Source: Bacillota bacterium (GTDB taxonomy: Bacteria > Bacillota > Bacilli > Paenibacillales > NBRC-103111). From it: a stretch of 64,000 bases of DNA. The notes beneath the pieces are model-generated. The model was not told where the DNA came from and did no database searches. It worked only from the letters and a program-made list of their open reading frames with translations. A program made the position numbers and the translations under genes. Positions 45,445-53,132 of the stretch are shown here, piece by piece (the first letter of the stretch is position 1; every line of letters starts with the position of its first letter). Location: assembly GCA_023386955.1 (NCBI GenBank), contig JAEWIS010000019.1:62001-126000 (forward strand), in the 5' to 3' direction.

Positions 45445-46025
45445 ATGACATACTCCTCATCGGAATGGATTTTGATTTTGCCAACAATCATTTGTTTACA
45501 CTGCTCTACGCATTGTTCGACCGACAACCATTCGGTATCCAGTATCAGATCAGGCTGGGATGGTGCTTCGTAGGGTGCGGATATCCCTGTGAAATCCGGA
45601 ATGATTCCTTTCACCGCAAGCTGATACATGCCCTTGGGGTCACGCCGCATACATTCCTCCAACGAACACTTCACATACAACTCCATATAATCATCCGGTT
45701 GAAAATGCTGCCGGACCATCGCCCTGCCTGATTCCAGAGGAGATATAAGCGGAGCCAGCACCAGACAGCCTGCTTCTACAAATGCAGCAGCCATTTCGGC
45801 CGCGCGCCGCAGATTTTCCATACGGTCCTGTTCGGTAAAACCAAGATCCCGATTCAATCCTTTTCGTAACCGTTCCCCGTCCAAGACGAAACAATGAATC
45901 CCAAGCTGCAGCAGCAGCTTCTGGAGCTCATCCGCTAATGTGGTTTTGCCGGAACCCGGCAAGCCTGTAAACCAAATAACACCACCTCGGTGACCGTTCA
46001 ACCTCTCAAATAAATGCCTATGCAT
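45441..46025 (-). CDS. cysC: adenylyl-sulfate (APS) kinase
   Basis: Makes PAPS from APS and ATP. 194 residues from ATG 46025 (GGAGGG upstream). Walker A GLPGSGKTT at 21-29, LDGERLRKGLNRDLGF for APS binding, and the KGMYQLA lid segment. PAPS can serve sulfate reduction, but here the next gene is a sulfotransferase overlapping by 4 bp, so the PAPS is more likely used for sulfation. ATP sulfurylase genes are not in the window. Confidence 0.92.
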   Translation of the reverse strand: MHRHLFERLNGHRGGVIWFTGLPGSGKTTLADELQKLLLQLGIHCFVLDGERLRKGLNRDLGFTEQDRMENLRRAAEMAAAFVEAGCLVLAPLISPLESGRAMVRQHFQPDDYMELYVKCSLEECMRRDPKGMYQLAVKGIIPDFTGISAPYEAPSQPDLILDTEWLSVEQCVEQCKQMIVGKIKIHSDEEYVI

Positions 46026-46074
46026 CGAACATCCCTCCAACATTTCTTACCTAACCAGAATAGGAAAAAGGACA

Positions 46075-46110
46075 GGAAAAAGCCGTGAATGAACACAATC
46101 ATTCACGGCT
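46075..46110 (-). terminator. strong hairpin upstream of cysC
   Basis: Twelve perfect pairs AGCCGTGAATGA / TCATTCACGGCT with ACACAA loop and TTTTTCC on the minus strand, about 50 bases before the cysC start. Ends the phosphatase transcript or acts as an attenuator of cysC. Confidence 0.8.
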
Positions 46111-46409
46111 TACAGGCGTAAGAAGCCACCAGAAGACATAGTTGTCCTTGGCGCTCTTACGACAGCAGTGTGATAGAAGGTTAGTCCATGATCGAGTGGA
46201 TAGGAACGTGCAGCACCAAACAGGCCTAACGTAACGAGTTAGACGCGGCGATTACGCTCATATCATATTCGGTTTATTAACCGTTAACCTCATTCAGGAA
46301 CATAACCATCATCATCACTGCACATTCCCACCTTTTCACTATTCTGATTCCAGGATAATCCAATTAATTTGAGATGTCATTGGAAAGATTGGTTATAACA
46401 AATTTGCGA

Positions 46410-46452
46410 TGTTCTTAGGGACGAGATTGGTATCTCCGCGGGACCAGCTTGC
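46410..46452 (-). promoter_or_regulatory. T-box-like fragment, probably decayed
   Basis: On the minus strand: CTGGTCCCGCGGAGA then AATCTCGTCCCT. These words match the antiterminator 3' part of T-box leaders (GGTACCGCGGAGA ... CTCGTCCCT), but the conserved GGGTGG is altered, no terminator partner follows and stem I would fall inside the phosphatase gene. Confidence 0.45.
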
Positions 46453-46470
46453 AAATATGTCGCCATATTT

Positions 46471-47286
46471 TTAGGTGTTATTCTCCATTCTCAATAATGC
46501 CAAGAGATCATCGAAGATTCCAGGTGTCGTAAATACAACCTCTTCACCATAAAGCTCATTAGGTATGCCATCAGGCACCGCTTGTACATGGCTGCTTCGT
46601 GCTCCCGCCTCCCGTGCAATCAAGCCTGCTGCAGCTACATCCCACGGTGAAAGACTTTCTGTATGTGCATCTAATTTGCCGGACGCCACATAACAGATGT
46701 CTACGGTTGGCGCGGCAAAACGCCGAATGTCACGGCAGTTTCTTCTGAGCCGACTCACTCTTTCGATGGCTGGCTGCACTTTTGCCGAATCATGCGGAAA
46801 ACCCGTGCCAATGACAGCATCTAGCAGTGAAGTACATTGGCGAATTCGCAGACGCTCACCATTGCAATAAGAGCCTTCCCCTTTAATCCCAACATAAGTA
46901 CAGTTCAGGTCTGGAGCGTATACTGCCCCTGCCAGCACGACACCATCAAGGGCAAAAGCCAATGAAACACCATAATGAGGCAGGCTCCGAGCAAAATTGA
47001 CTGTTCCATCTAAGGGGTCCACTACCCAAACGGGACCGTCAAACTTGAAATTATCCCAGCTATGTATTCCATTTTCCTCCGAAAGAATGCGATGCTCTGG
47101 GAATTTACCTCTTATGGCCTCTTGAATGATTCTTTCCGATAACAAATCAGCAGATGTCACCAGTTCACCAAAATCCTTGTAATCCACTTCAATTTTTTCC
47201 CGACGGCGCAATTCAGCAATACTGTCACCCGCTTTTGTTACAGTCTGTTCTGCAAACAATGCCAGTTCTCGAAGATCGAACTTCAT
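46471..47286 (-). CDS. inositol monophosphatase family protein (possible PAP phosphatase)
   Basis: 271 residues from ATG 47286. Mg-dependent phosphatase with the family metal sites E-E-N-G near residue 80, DPLDGTVNF near 97-105 and WDVAAAGL near 220. The family covers inositol phosphatases, CysQ-like 3'(2'),5'-bisphosphate nucleotidases and histidinol phosphatases. Because the next genes on the strand are APS kinase and a sulfotransferase, recycling of PAP is a fitting role, but the 445-bp gap weakens the operon argument. Confidence 0.82.
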   Translation of the reverse strand: MKFDLRELALFAEQTVTKAGDSIAELRRREKIEVDYKDFGELVTSADLLSERIIQEAIRGKFPEHRILSEENGIHSWDNFKFDGPVWVVDPLDGTVNFARSLPHYGVSLAFALDGVVLAGAVYAPDLNCTYVGIKGEGSYCNGERLRIRQCTSLLDAVIGTGFPHDSAKVQPAIERVSRLRRNCRDIRRFAAPTVDICYVASGKLDAHTESLSPWDVAAAGLIAREAGARSSHVQAVPDGIPNELYGEEVVFTTPGIFDDLLALLRMENNT

Positions 47287-47455
47287 TCCGGTCTCATTCC
47301 TCCCTAAAGATGCTGTCAACCGCTTCAATCAATCTTTATACACATTATATAATATTTGCAATATAGCACCACACATTAGAGCCAAACAAAGCCGAGGAGC
47401 TTAGAAATTTTGCGCCGCGGCTCATGAGTATTAGCACCTAGCCTTCGCAGGCATG

Positions 47456-47514
47456 AAAAAGCCCCCTCGGATCCACAGGGAATAATTGATTTCCACTGTT
47501 TATCGTGAGGGGGC
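47456..47514 (-). terminator. terminator of the DUF2249 operon
   Basis: Eight perfect pairs GCCCCCTC / GAGGGGGC enclosing a second weak stem (CCACAG / CTGT), followed by TTTTT on the minus strand, 26 bases after the last stop codon. Confidence 0.85.
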
Positions 47515-47539
47515 AGCATTACCGAAACATATCTTTTAT

Positions 47540-47899
47540 TCACTGGCTTAACAGAAACTTCCCTTCTTCTGCAGCCTTCAGAAATTCGCCGATGGGTAAG
47601 AGTTCATCTTCGTGCATGGGTTTTGGCCGGATACTTACATATCCATCCTCTGATTCCAGGGCCTCCGTACCGATGAGAGACTTTACAATGGAAAGGCCCC
47701 ATAAGAGAGAGGGATCCTGAATCTCGTGTGTTTTTACCTGCTGTTTGACGTTGTAAACATCCTCATATCCCATGAAAGATAATACAATCACATGCTGTAC
47801 CTGATGACTATTGGATAGGATAAAAACCCTTCGATATCCATGAGGGACATGACCAACAGGCAGCCAGCTTACGACAAGCGGTTCTTTACACACGTCCAA
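47540..47899 (-). CDS. hypothetical protein, third gene of the Fnr-box operon
   Basis: About 119 residues. The frame starts at a TTG at 47899, or a GTG at 47893, inside the 3' end of the DUF2249 gene (overlap up to 14 bp) without a clear ribosome-binding site, so translation is likely coupled. No family recognised; the central HVIVLSFMGYEDVYNVKQQ and C-terminal DELLPIGEFLKAAEEGKF look like ordinary soluble protein. Followed by a strong terminator. Confidence 0.65.
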   Translation of the reverse strand: MDVCKEPLVVSWLPVGHVPHGYRRVFILSNSHQVQHVIVLSFMGYEDVYNVKQQVKTHEIQDPSLLWGLSIVKSLIGTEALESEDGYVSIRPKPMHEDELLPIGEFLKAAEEGKFLLSQ

Positions 47900-48119
47900 T
47901 TTTTACACGGAAGGTGACCGGTCCTTGTTCAATGTATTCCCATGTAAATTGATTAGGCCGTTCAATTCCAAATTGGAAATATAACGGTTTGGGGTCATGG
48001 TCATTAATTAACAACATCGCTTCACCTGATTGTAACGCATCAAAGGTTTCAAAAATAACCTTATGTTTAATTTGTGGGGGATACTCTGTTGCATTTACTG
48101 TTGATTTATAGTTTTCCAT
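47886..48119 (-). CDS. DUF2249 domain protein
   Basis: 77 residues with AGGAGG before ATG 48119. The family pattern is clear: FETFDALQSGEAMLLINDHDPKPLYFQF, then TWEYIEQGPVTFRVKI, near-complete for DUF2249 (a small TusA-like fold seen with nitrate, NO and anaerobic respiration genes). Middle gene of a three-gene operon with an Fnr-type box. Biochemical role unknown. Confidence 0.82.
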   Translation of the reverse strand: MENYKSTVNATEYPPQIKHKVIFETFDALQSGEAMLLINDHDPKPLYFQFGIERPNQFTWEYIEQGPVTFRVKIGRV

Positions 48120-48140
48120 GGTCTTTCCTCCTAAAAATAA

Positions 48141-48455
48141 TTATTTTGCACAATGTTCATGATACAGGGTGGAGATGACACCGAAGAAAGCATAATAAAA
48201 TTCTTCCGGAGCAATCAATCGGAAATGACCGACCTCATCGCAAGAAAAGTTAAGGGCCTTTTCTAATAAGCGATACGTGGAGTAGGCATAGAAACAAAAG
48301 TACTTATACTCGAATTTTGGCATTTTTTCATAGATGACTGAAATTTCTTCTTTGTATTGGTCGATATTTTTTATTGCCTCTTTAACAATCGTTTCAATAT
48401 CCTCAAGGCTTGCTTCGAGCAGCAACTCATTGTTTTCTATGCGGACATTTGCCAT
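48141..48455 (-). CDS. hypothetical protein, first gene of the Fnr-box operon
   Basis: 104 residues, acidic at the N-terminus and helical; FEYKYFCFYAYSTYRLLEKAL and FRLIAPEEFYYAFFGV are aromatic-rich. AGGGGTGAT lies before ATG 48455. No family recognised. Operon leader preceded by a TGTGA-N6-TCACA box at -41.5, which suggests expression under oxygen limitation. 21 bp before the DUF2249 gene. Confidence 0.72.
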   Translation of the reverse strand: MANVRIENNELLLEASLEDIETIVKEAIKNIDQYKEEISVIYEKMPKFEYKYFCFYAYSTYRLLEKALNFSCDEVGHFRLIAPEEFYYAFFGVISTLYHEHCAK

Positions 48456-48520
48456 TTTATATCACCCCTATCCTATTCAAAGTATCCTGCCGGGTACTGT
48501 TAACTTCTTTACTCATCATC

Positions 48521-48562
48521 ATTCTAATGGATGTACCTTTATAGTTTGTGATCTCTGTCACA
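48521..48562 (-). promoter_or_regulatory. Fnr/CRP box and -10 of the DUF2249 operon
   Basis: TGTGA-N6-TCACA (48562-48547), perfect for the B. subtilis Fnr and CRP consensus. TAGAAT lies at 48526-48521, so the box centre (48554.5) is about 41 bp upstream of the expected start. Around 100 bases upstream of the first start codon. Confidence 0.78.
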
Positions 48563-48690
48563 TTTGGCGAATTGCTGCTCTTTTCTGTGATCCATTGATG
48601 GTTACTTTAGAATTTTCTCCACGTGTACTTGTGGCCTCATATAGAAGAGTCAAATCAAAGCCGTTGTGCATGACCCAAAATTCTCGCTTA

Positions 48691-49698
48691 TTAAAATATA
48701 GGATTTAAATCGATCCACTTTTTAAGCATTTCAATATCACCATCGACATTTCCTATAACATTAGAATCTCCCCATGTATTAGGCAGATAAGAGATGTATA
48801 ATGTGCCAATATTGAAGATCCTTCTGAATGGAATAAAGAGAGCAATAGAGTTGACCTCATTTTCGCTCATGGCCCTCACCTTGTTATATCCATTTAAGAA
48901 CTGGTCTTTACGGTTTTCTCTTTGCTGGAGTTTGGCTGCATCACACCCCATGGCAAAAGGGTATGCGTACATGGATATATCGTAGGCGCGCCATCCATTG
49001 CCGCAAAAGTCAAAATCAATCAAGATCGGATTGTTATTAGCATCAACCCGAACATTTCCACTATAAAAGTCGCCATGGCAAACACCGAATTGAGGTGCTT
49101 CAGTAGAAAAGCTAGTCAATTTCTTCTTTATATGTTTGGCAACATCTTCTAAAAAATCTATGTCAAAATCATGAATCTCGGAAAATTGCCGAACGGCATC
49201 CATAGAACGGTCAATGAAGGTACTTGCGTCTAAACTCCATCGGTTAATTGAACCATTATATTTATCCCAGGCGGCATGAACAGAAGCGATATAGGTTCCC
49301 AATCTCTCGTTCGATTCAATAGTTTCTTCCATACGACTGAACTCGCGCACCCCCACAGACGTATATAACACGCCATGCCTCACTCCGTTCACCGTCATAA
49401 ACTCCGAAATGAATGTTCCATCATGTTTACTGACAGGTATAATAGCAGTAACACCGGATGCTTTCAGATGAAGAAGCAAATCAAGCTCGGATTGAACTTC
49501 TGCCATACTTCGGACACCTTGGCGGTATACTTTGAAGAAGTATGCTTGATCACCAGAAATAATCTTATAAATATCATGCAAGCCTCTATAGAACAATCGA
49601 CATCGGACCAAAGTCCGTGAAAAGTACTCACGCGAAATAAAATCTCCAAGAGCATCGGAAGATAGTACGGATACTTCTAATGGAAATAGCTGATTCAA
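48691..49698 (-). CDS. phosphotransferase enzyme family (aminoglycoside-phosphotransferase-like kinase)
   Basis: 335 residues from TTG 49698 (GGAGGG six bases upstream; an open frame to 49740 has no site). Kinase-like fold with the ATP lysine in YFFKVYRQG near residue 60, the Brenner motif CHGDFYSGNV near 215 and the metal-binding DFDFCG near 240. Similar to APH/CotS/YcbJ-type small-molecule kinases. Substrate unknown; an antibiotic role is not demonstrated. Confidence 0.83.
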   Translation of the reverse strand: MNQLFPLEVSVLSSDALGDFISREYFSRTLVRCRLFYRGLHDIYKIISGDQAYFFKVYRQGVRSMAEVQSELDLLLHLKASGVTAIIPVSKHDGTFISEFMTVNGVRHGVLYTSVGVREFSRMEETIESNERLGTYIASVHAAWDKYNGSINRWSLDASTFIDRSMDAVRQFSEIHDFDIDFLEDVAKHIKKKLTSFSTEAPQFGVCHGDFYSGNVRVDANNNPILIDFDFCGNGWRAYDISMYAYPFAMGCDAAKLQQRENRKDQFLNGYNKVRAMSENEVNSIALFIPFRRIFNIGTLYISYLPNTWGDSNVIGNVDGDIEMLKKWIDLNPIF

Positions 49699-49773
49699 AG
49701 CAATCCCTCCATTATCTCTTTCAATCATATCCCGGATCATTAAAAACGTAAGGCCAAATTTCCTGCAAAGCTG

Positions 49774-50436
49774 GTGTTAGCTGTGAAAATCGAGTTCGAG
49801 GGTCAAACCATAGAATTTCATGTTCAATACGGAATCAGAAAAAAAACTTCCATTGAGATAGGTTCAACCGGCCTCATCATGGTAAAGGTACCCAACAATA
49901 CAAGCACGGAGACTATAATGAAGACGGTAGAGCATCATGGCCGATGGATAGTGGAAAAGTCTGTTGCCCGTGCAAGGTCTCAAGAAGGTCCAAGAGTGAA
50001 GGAATATCAGGAGGAGGGAAGGTTCCTTTACCTGGGGAAGGAGTTCTCTCTTCATGAGCTTATAGACACTAGCGGTTTGGGCGAAGAGGAGCTTAAGAGC
50101 AGTCTTAAAAAGTTCTATTTCTCCCGCTGCAAAAAGATTATTGGAGAGCGGCTAAACATCTATCAGAGTCAGCTAAGAGTCAAACCGAAAGTAGTGGAGG
50201 TAGTAGAATCCAATACCCAGTGGGGAAGCTGCAGCTCTGGAAGAAAGCTAACCTTTAATTATCGTCTGGCCATGGCCCCTATAGAGGTTATCGATTATGT
50301 TGTTATCCATGAGCTGTGTCATCTCCTTCATATGAATCATGACCGCTCCTTCTGGCGATTGGTTGGGAGTATCATGCCGGACTATAAAGAAAAGCAGGAC
50401 TTCCTGGCAAGGTACGGGCATACCATGAGCCTGTAA
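49774..50436 (+). CDS. YgjP-like metallopeptidase domain protein
   Basis: 220 residues. The zinc-binding HELCHLLHMNH (H-E-x-x-H plus a third His) near residue 183 and TQWGSCSS near 150 identify the YgjP/DUF45 M48-like family. The start is a GTG at 49774, or the GTG at 49783 that lacks a strong site; both are uncertain. Divergent from the kinase gene. Followed by a terminator of the GGCCATCC family. Confidence 0.87.
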   Translation: MLAVKIEFEGQTIEFHVQYGIRKKTSIEIGSTGLIMVKVPNNTSTETIMKTVEHHGRWIVEKSVARARSQEGPRVKEYQEEGRFLYLGKEFSLHELIDTSGLGEEELKSSLKKFYFSRCKKIIGERLNIYQSQLRVKPKVVEVVESNTQWGSCSSGRKLTFNYRLAMAPIEVIDYVVIHELCHLLHMNHDRSFWRLVGSIMPDYKEKQDFLARYGHTMSL

Positions 50437-50456
50437 CTGCGACTCCGTTTTTCTGC

Positions 50457-50508
50457 TGTCTGTAACGGCAAGTTTTAAGGCCATCCTCTGCGGGATGGCC
50501 TATTCTTA
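50457..50508 (+). terminator. terminator of the metallopeptidase gene with repeated leader word
   Basis: AGGCCATCC-TCTGC-GGGATGGCCT hairpin (50478-50501) with a short T stretch. It is preceded by TGTCTGTAACGGCAAGTTTT (50457-50476), the same 20 bases that recur at 52561-52580 and, less perfectly, at 51802. Confidence 0.75.
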
Positions 50509-50542
50509 GATCTCACTTTGTTCAACTCTCGTTTTTCATTAG

Positions 50543-51169
50543 CTATGAGCTCAGATTCCCCAATATTTGTTTTGCATAAGAATCCCAATCCCCATCATCT
50601 GTGTTTATTTCCAATGTAGGAATTGAAGATTGTTTCGCACACCGACGCAAATTCTCCTGATTATCTAAGAACTTGAGGCATGCATCATTAACTGTTGAAT
50701 GATTTTGCAGCACATACGACTTCCAGTTTTCACCGCGACTTTCAATAAACCTGGATTCAACGACAGCTGGAGACAGAGTTAAGAGTACACAATGTGCATT
50801 CAATTTTGAAAGGCGTTGCTCTATTAACCCAATCTCAGGAGAACTTCCAAATGCAGCCCTATGATTTACATTAAACCTCTCAAAAAGATAAAATACGCCA
50901 CTTGATACTTTTTCATGACTAAGAGTATTTATCCAATTGTATTGTTGCTCAAGATAATCAACATGGCCACTTAGAAGTGGAATATGTTCATCCTTCGTCA
51001 TCGATCGTAGAACACCTTTATAGGAATGCAAAATTTGTGAATAATGTTCACTTAGTGCAATTATAGTTTTTTCAACTTCCAGAGCTTGACTATGCCGTTT
51101 CTTTATTGCCGCGAATACAGAAGTTTTTCCTGCTGTGGAAAGCCCCTCTATAATAACTCCTCGAATCAT
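50543..51169 (-). CDS. P-loop kinase-like protein
   Basis: 208 residues, P-loop GLSTAGKTS at 9-17 and a YLFERFNVNHRAA segment near residue 95 that recalls nucleoside/thymidylate kinases. AGAGGTGACAT precedes the ATG. Likely a small nucleotide or metabolite kinase; substrate unknown. Follows the GNAT gene by 11 bp in a two-gene operon. Confidence 0.78.
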   Translation of the reverse strand: MIRGVIIEGLSTAGKTSVFAAIKKRHSQALEVEKTIIALSEHYSQILHSYKGVLRSMTKDEHIPLLSGHVDYLEQQYNWINTLSHEKVSSGVFYLFERFNVNHRAAFGSSPEIGLIEQRLSKLNAHCVLLTLSPAVVESRFIESRGENWKSYVLQNHSTVNDACLKFLDNQENLRRCAKQSSIPTLEINTDDGDWDSYAKQILGNLSS

Positions 51170-51180
51170 ATGTCACCTCT

Positions 51181-51657
51181 TTAGAGTTCCAGCACAGTTA
51201 TTGATTCATCGTTAAAAATTTCACCGTTGTCATGGAAGCCAAAGCTTTCATAAAGTTTTTTAGCAGGGAAGTTTTCCGGTTTATAAGGAATCCAACAATA
51301 ATGGGCTGGTCCTGCTGGATAGGTACGAATAAATTCCAAAATCTTTTCCATAGCCTCCCGACCATAGCCTCTGTTCTGGTATTGTTTGTCTATCATTAGT
51401 CGCAAGATACAGTAGTTGTCTTCTGCGATTGACGGTTCGTCGTAACCTGTGATTCCATAAGTCAACATAACAAAACCTACCGGCCGCTCATCAGAGTAAA
51501 TGATAAATGGAAATGGATGTCCCCCATTGGTTGCAAGGACATAACAGGAAGCCACGCTTGACAGATTGGACGCAACAAAGCGTCGTTGGTCTTCTGAAAC
51601 TTCCAAATTAAACATGGCACGCCGGTTTTCCAATGTGATCTTTTTGAGTGTAATCAT
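51181..51657 (-). CDS. GNAT acetyltransferase, spermidine/BltD-like
   Basis: 158 residues. The acetyl-CoA loop reads QYQNRGYGREAMEK near residue 98 and the C-terminal KKLYESFGFHDNGE is typical. N-terminal ITLKKITLENRRAMFNL resembles BltD-type diamine acetyltransferases that inactivate spermine. First gene of a two-gene operon with the P-loop kinase. Confidence 0.83.
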   Translation of the reverse strand: MITLKKITLENRRAMFNLEVSEDQRRFVASNLSSVASCYVLATNGGHPFPFIIYSDERPVGFVMLTYGITGYDEPSIAEDNYCILRLMIDKQYQNRGYGREAMEKILEFIRTYPAGPAHYCWIPYKPENFPAKKLYESFGFHDNGEIFNDESITVLEL

Positions 51658-51819
51658 ATAGATCTTCTCCCATCATCCCAATTCTTACTGCGTTGCGGCC
51701 GCATGAATACCATACAATTTATTCTAAAAAAGGTATAGACTTATATTCAATTTTTTAATAAGATATTATGTATCCATGTCTTTTTTAGGGTTCTGCTTTT
51801 GGCTGTAACGGCAAATTTT

Positions 51820-51851
51820 AAGGCCATCCTTTTTACGGGATGGCCTTTTTT
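51820..51851 (+). terminator. orphan terminator, GGCCATCC family
   Basis: AAGGCCATCC / GGGATGGCCTT with six T on the plus strand, preceded by CTGTAACGGCAAATTTT. No intact plus-strand gene precedes it, so it looks like the leftover end of a lost gene. Confidence 0.8.
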
Positions 51852-51951
51852 CTGATTTTCGTAACTATGGAAAATCCGTACTCTTCAGCCCATACCCCGC
51901 AAGCGGAACCGACGTTGTGTAAAGCCTCTCCTCCGCTCATCGGGATAGAGG

Positions 51952-52110
51952 CTAGTCATTGAGGATTCACAAGTCGAAGTATTAGATATTGATTTAATGC
52001 TTGTTGTTATAGATAATAGTAAGATGATATATGACCTTATTGAGAGTATTGATATTGCTTTAAATAGTTTTCATGTTATTGGAACTTATCACTCAAATAC
52101 AAAGGCTTAA
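51952..52110 (+). pseudogene. coding remnant
   Basis: An open stretch of 52 codons with protein-like composition (LMLVVIDNSKMIYDLIE, then HVIGTYHSNTKA and a stop). No start or ribosome-binding site is evident and an in-frame stop lies just upstream. Probably the tail of a lost gene; family not recognised. Confidence 0.35.
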
Positions 52111-52434
52111 CTACGGCTTCATTGAGATATTAATAGCTGCTACCTCTGTATTTTCTATTTACCAAACTAGAGCATGCTAGCGGCACAAATGCATCAACCC
52201 AATTATGGAGGACAGCATCCATAAACCGCCCCTGAGACGTAAAAGACTTTCTTCCAGTATGTTATCAAGCAAATTGACATCCCCATTCCGAAGGACATTC
52301 AAAGCATTAAACTAGAATTCTACCCGCAAGTGAACAGTTTTATTGGCCCCTTCTGCTGAAACTGCGGAAGGGGATTTTGCTGTGAATTGGTAAAAGTTCC
52401 TTTTTGGGTACATCATCTTTGCATTGTACAAATA

Positions 52435-52537
52435 AACTCGCAGATGCTCGTTTACGCAACGTTCCGACCGGAGCATGACCTATCAAGCTCCTATCGTCGT
52501 CATGCTGTAAATACAGACCCCTGCGAGTTTTTCTTCA
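52435..52537 (+). ncRNA. candidate structured RNA with terminator
   Basis: A nine-pair closing stem AACTCGCAG (52435-52443) / CTGCGAGTT (52521-52529) ends in TTTTTCTTC. Inside, ATGCTC / GAGCAT and GCATGAC / GTCATGC can form and compete for the same bases. No coding frame. Resemblance to a known RNA family not found. Confidence 0.45.
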
Positions 52538-52650
52538 AAAAACTTGACGGTTCTCTTCATTGTCTGTAACGGCAAGTTTTTGAAGGGTTCGGTGGTTCAA
52601 CTATAACCAATACCTGCATCGGCGCAAAGAGTCATCTATCATTAAAGGCA

Positions 52651-52697
52651 AATCAACAAAAACCTTTCGTTAACCGGACGAAAGGTTTTTGTTGATT
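52651..52697. terminator. 20-pair perfect bidirectional terminator
   Basis: Twenty perfect pairs (52651-52670 with 52678-52697) around the loop TAACCGG. Inner AAAAACCTTTCGT makes T-rich tails on both strands. Ends the 66-residue gene at 52717 and blocks transcripts from the left. Confidence 0.85.
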
Positions 52698-52716
52698 AAT
52701 GAATATTAGTGCAATT

Positions 52717-52917
52717 CTAGGAATCGATAATGGGACCATAGTAAATCGGAATAAACCAAGCACGTTTCCCGTGGAGCGCAGCCCATTCCAACTCACCAGT
52801 CTTGGGGTTTTTGCGATAGGGTCTAAATACTCCCCAAGCGCCATATTCCTGGTTCCATGTTAATTCCTGCCCATTGTGTATTCGTTTCAGATACTTACTT
52901 TTTGATTGGTTTTTCAT
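52717..52917 (-). CDS. small hypothetical protein
   Basis: 66 residues; GGGAGG nine bases before the ATG and a perfect terminator after the stop support a real gene. Aromatic-rich and basic (WNQEYGAWGVFRPYRKN, WFIPIYYGPIID). No family recognised. The 5' leader holds a long inverted-repeat structure (52944-53101). Confidence 0.65.
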   Translation of the reverse strand: MKNQSKSKYLKRIHNGQELTWNQEYGAWGVFRPYRKNPKTGELEWAALHGKRAWFIPIYYGPIIDS

Positions 52918-52943
52918 TTTTAGAAACCTCCCGATATGATTTT

Positions 52944-53101
52944 CTTGTCGAGAGGCCTGTCCATATGTTAAAATTACTTTGGATTGTTTTATTTTTAGTA
53001 ATTAATTTGTAGCCGGTTCTACAATATGGACATTGGAATGTGGTCTAGAGAATCTGACTACACGCCGTTGGCTCTCGACAAGGGCCACGGCTATTTTTTT
53101 T
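52944..53101. other. structured region with mutually exclusive hairpins
   Basis: Eleven-pair arms CTTGTCGAGAG (52944-52954) and CTCTCGACAAG (53072-53082) enclose TGTCCATAT (52958-52966) / ATATGGACA (53024-53032). The right arm lies in the loop of a plus-strand terminator, GCCGTTGGC (53064-53072) / GCCACGGC (53084-53091) followed by eight T. The outer pairing and the terminator exclude each other, as in attenuators. Confidence 0.55.
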
Positions 53102-53132
53102 GTAGGCCATGATCGGTCTCCTCTCTTTTCAT

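Larger units (their letters stand above)
46026..46470. other. long leader/intergenic region of cysC
   Basis: 445 bp without a coding frame. Holds a strong minus-strand terminator-like hairpin (46081-46110), a small inverted repeat CTAAC / GTTAG near 46232-46248, and a T-box-like 3' fragment (46410-46452). No complete riboswitch was recognised. Confidence 0.5.
51658..52650. other. gene-poor interval with remnants
   Basis: About 1 kb with no intact gene. Holds a terminator (51820-51851), a short coding remnant (51952-52110), a candidate structured RNA (52435-52537) and the 20-base word at 52561-52580. Little else stands out. Confidence 0.6.

Noticed and set aside
46228..46255. CTAAC / GTTAG pair resembling integron attC core sites
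   Set aside because: Spacing of seven bases is far too short for an attC site and no integrase or cassette is present.
52441..52520. Resemblance of GACCTATCAA to the antisense strand of 23S rRNA
   Set aside because: Match is only about ten bases and does not continue, so no rRNA fragment is called.
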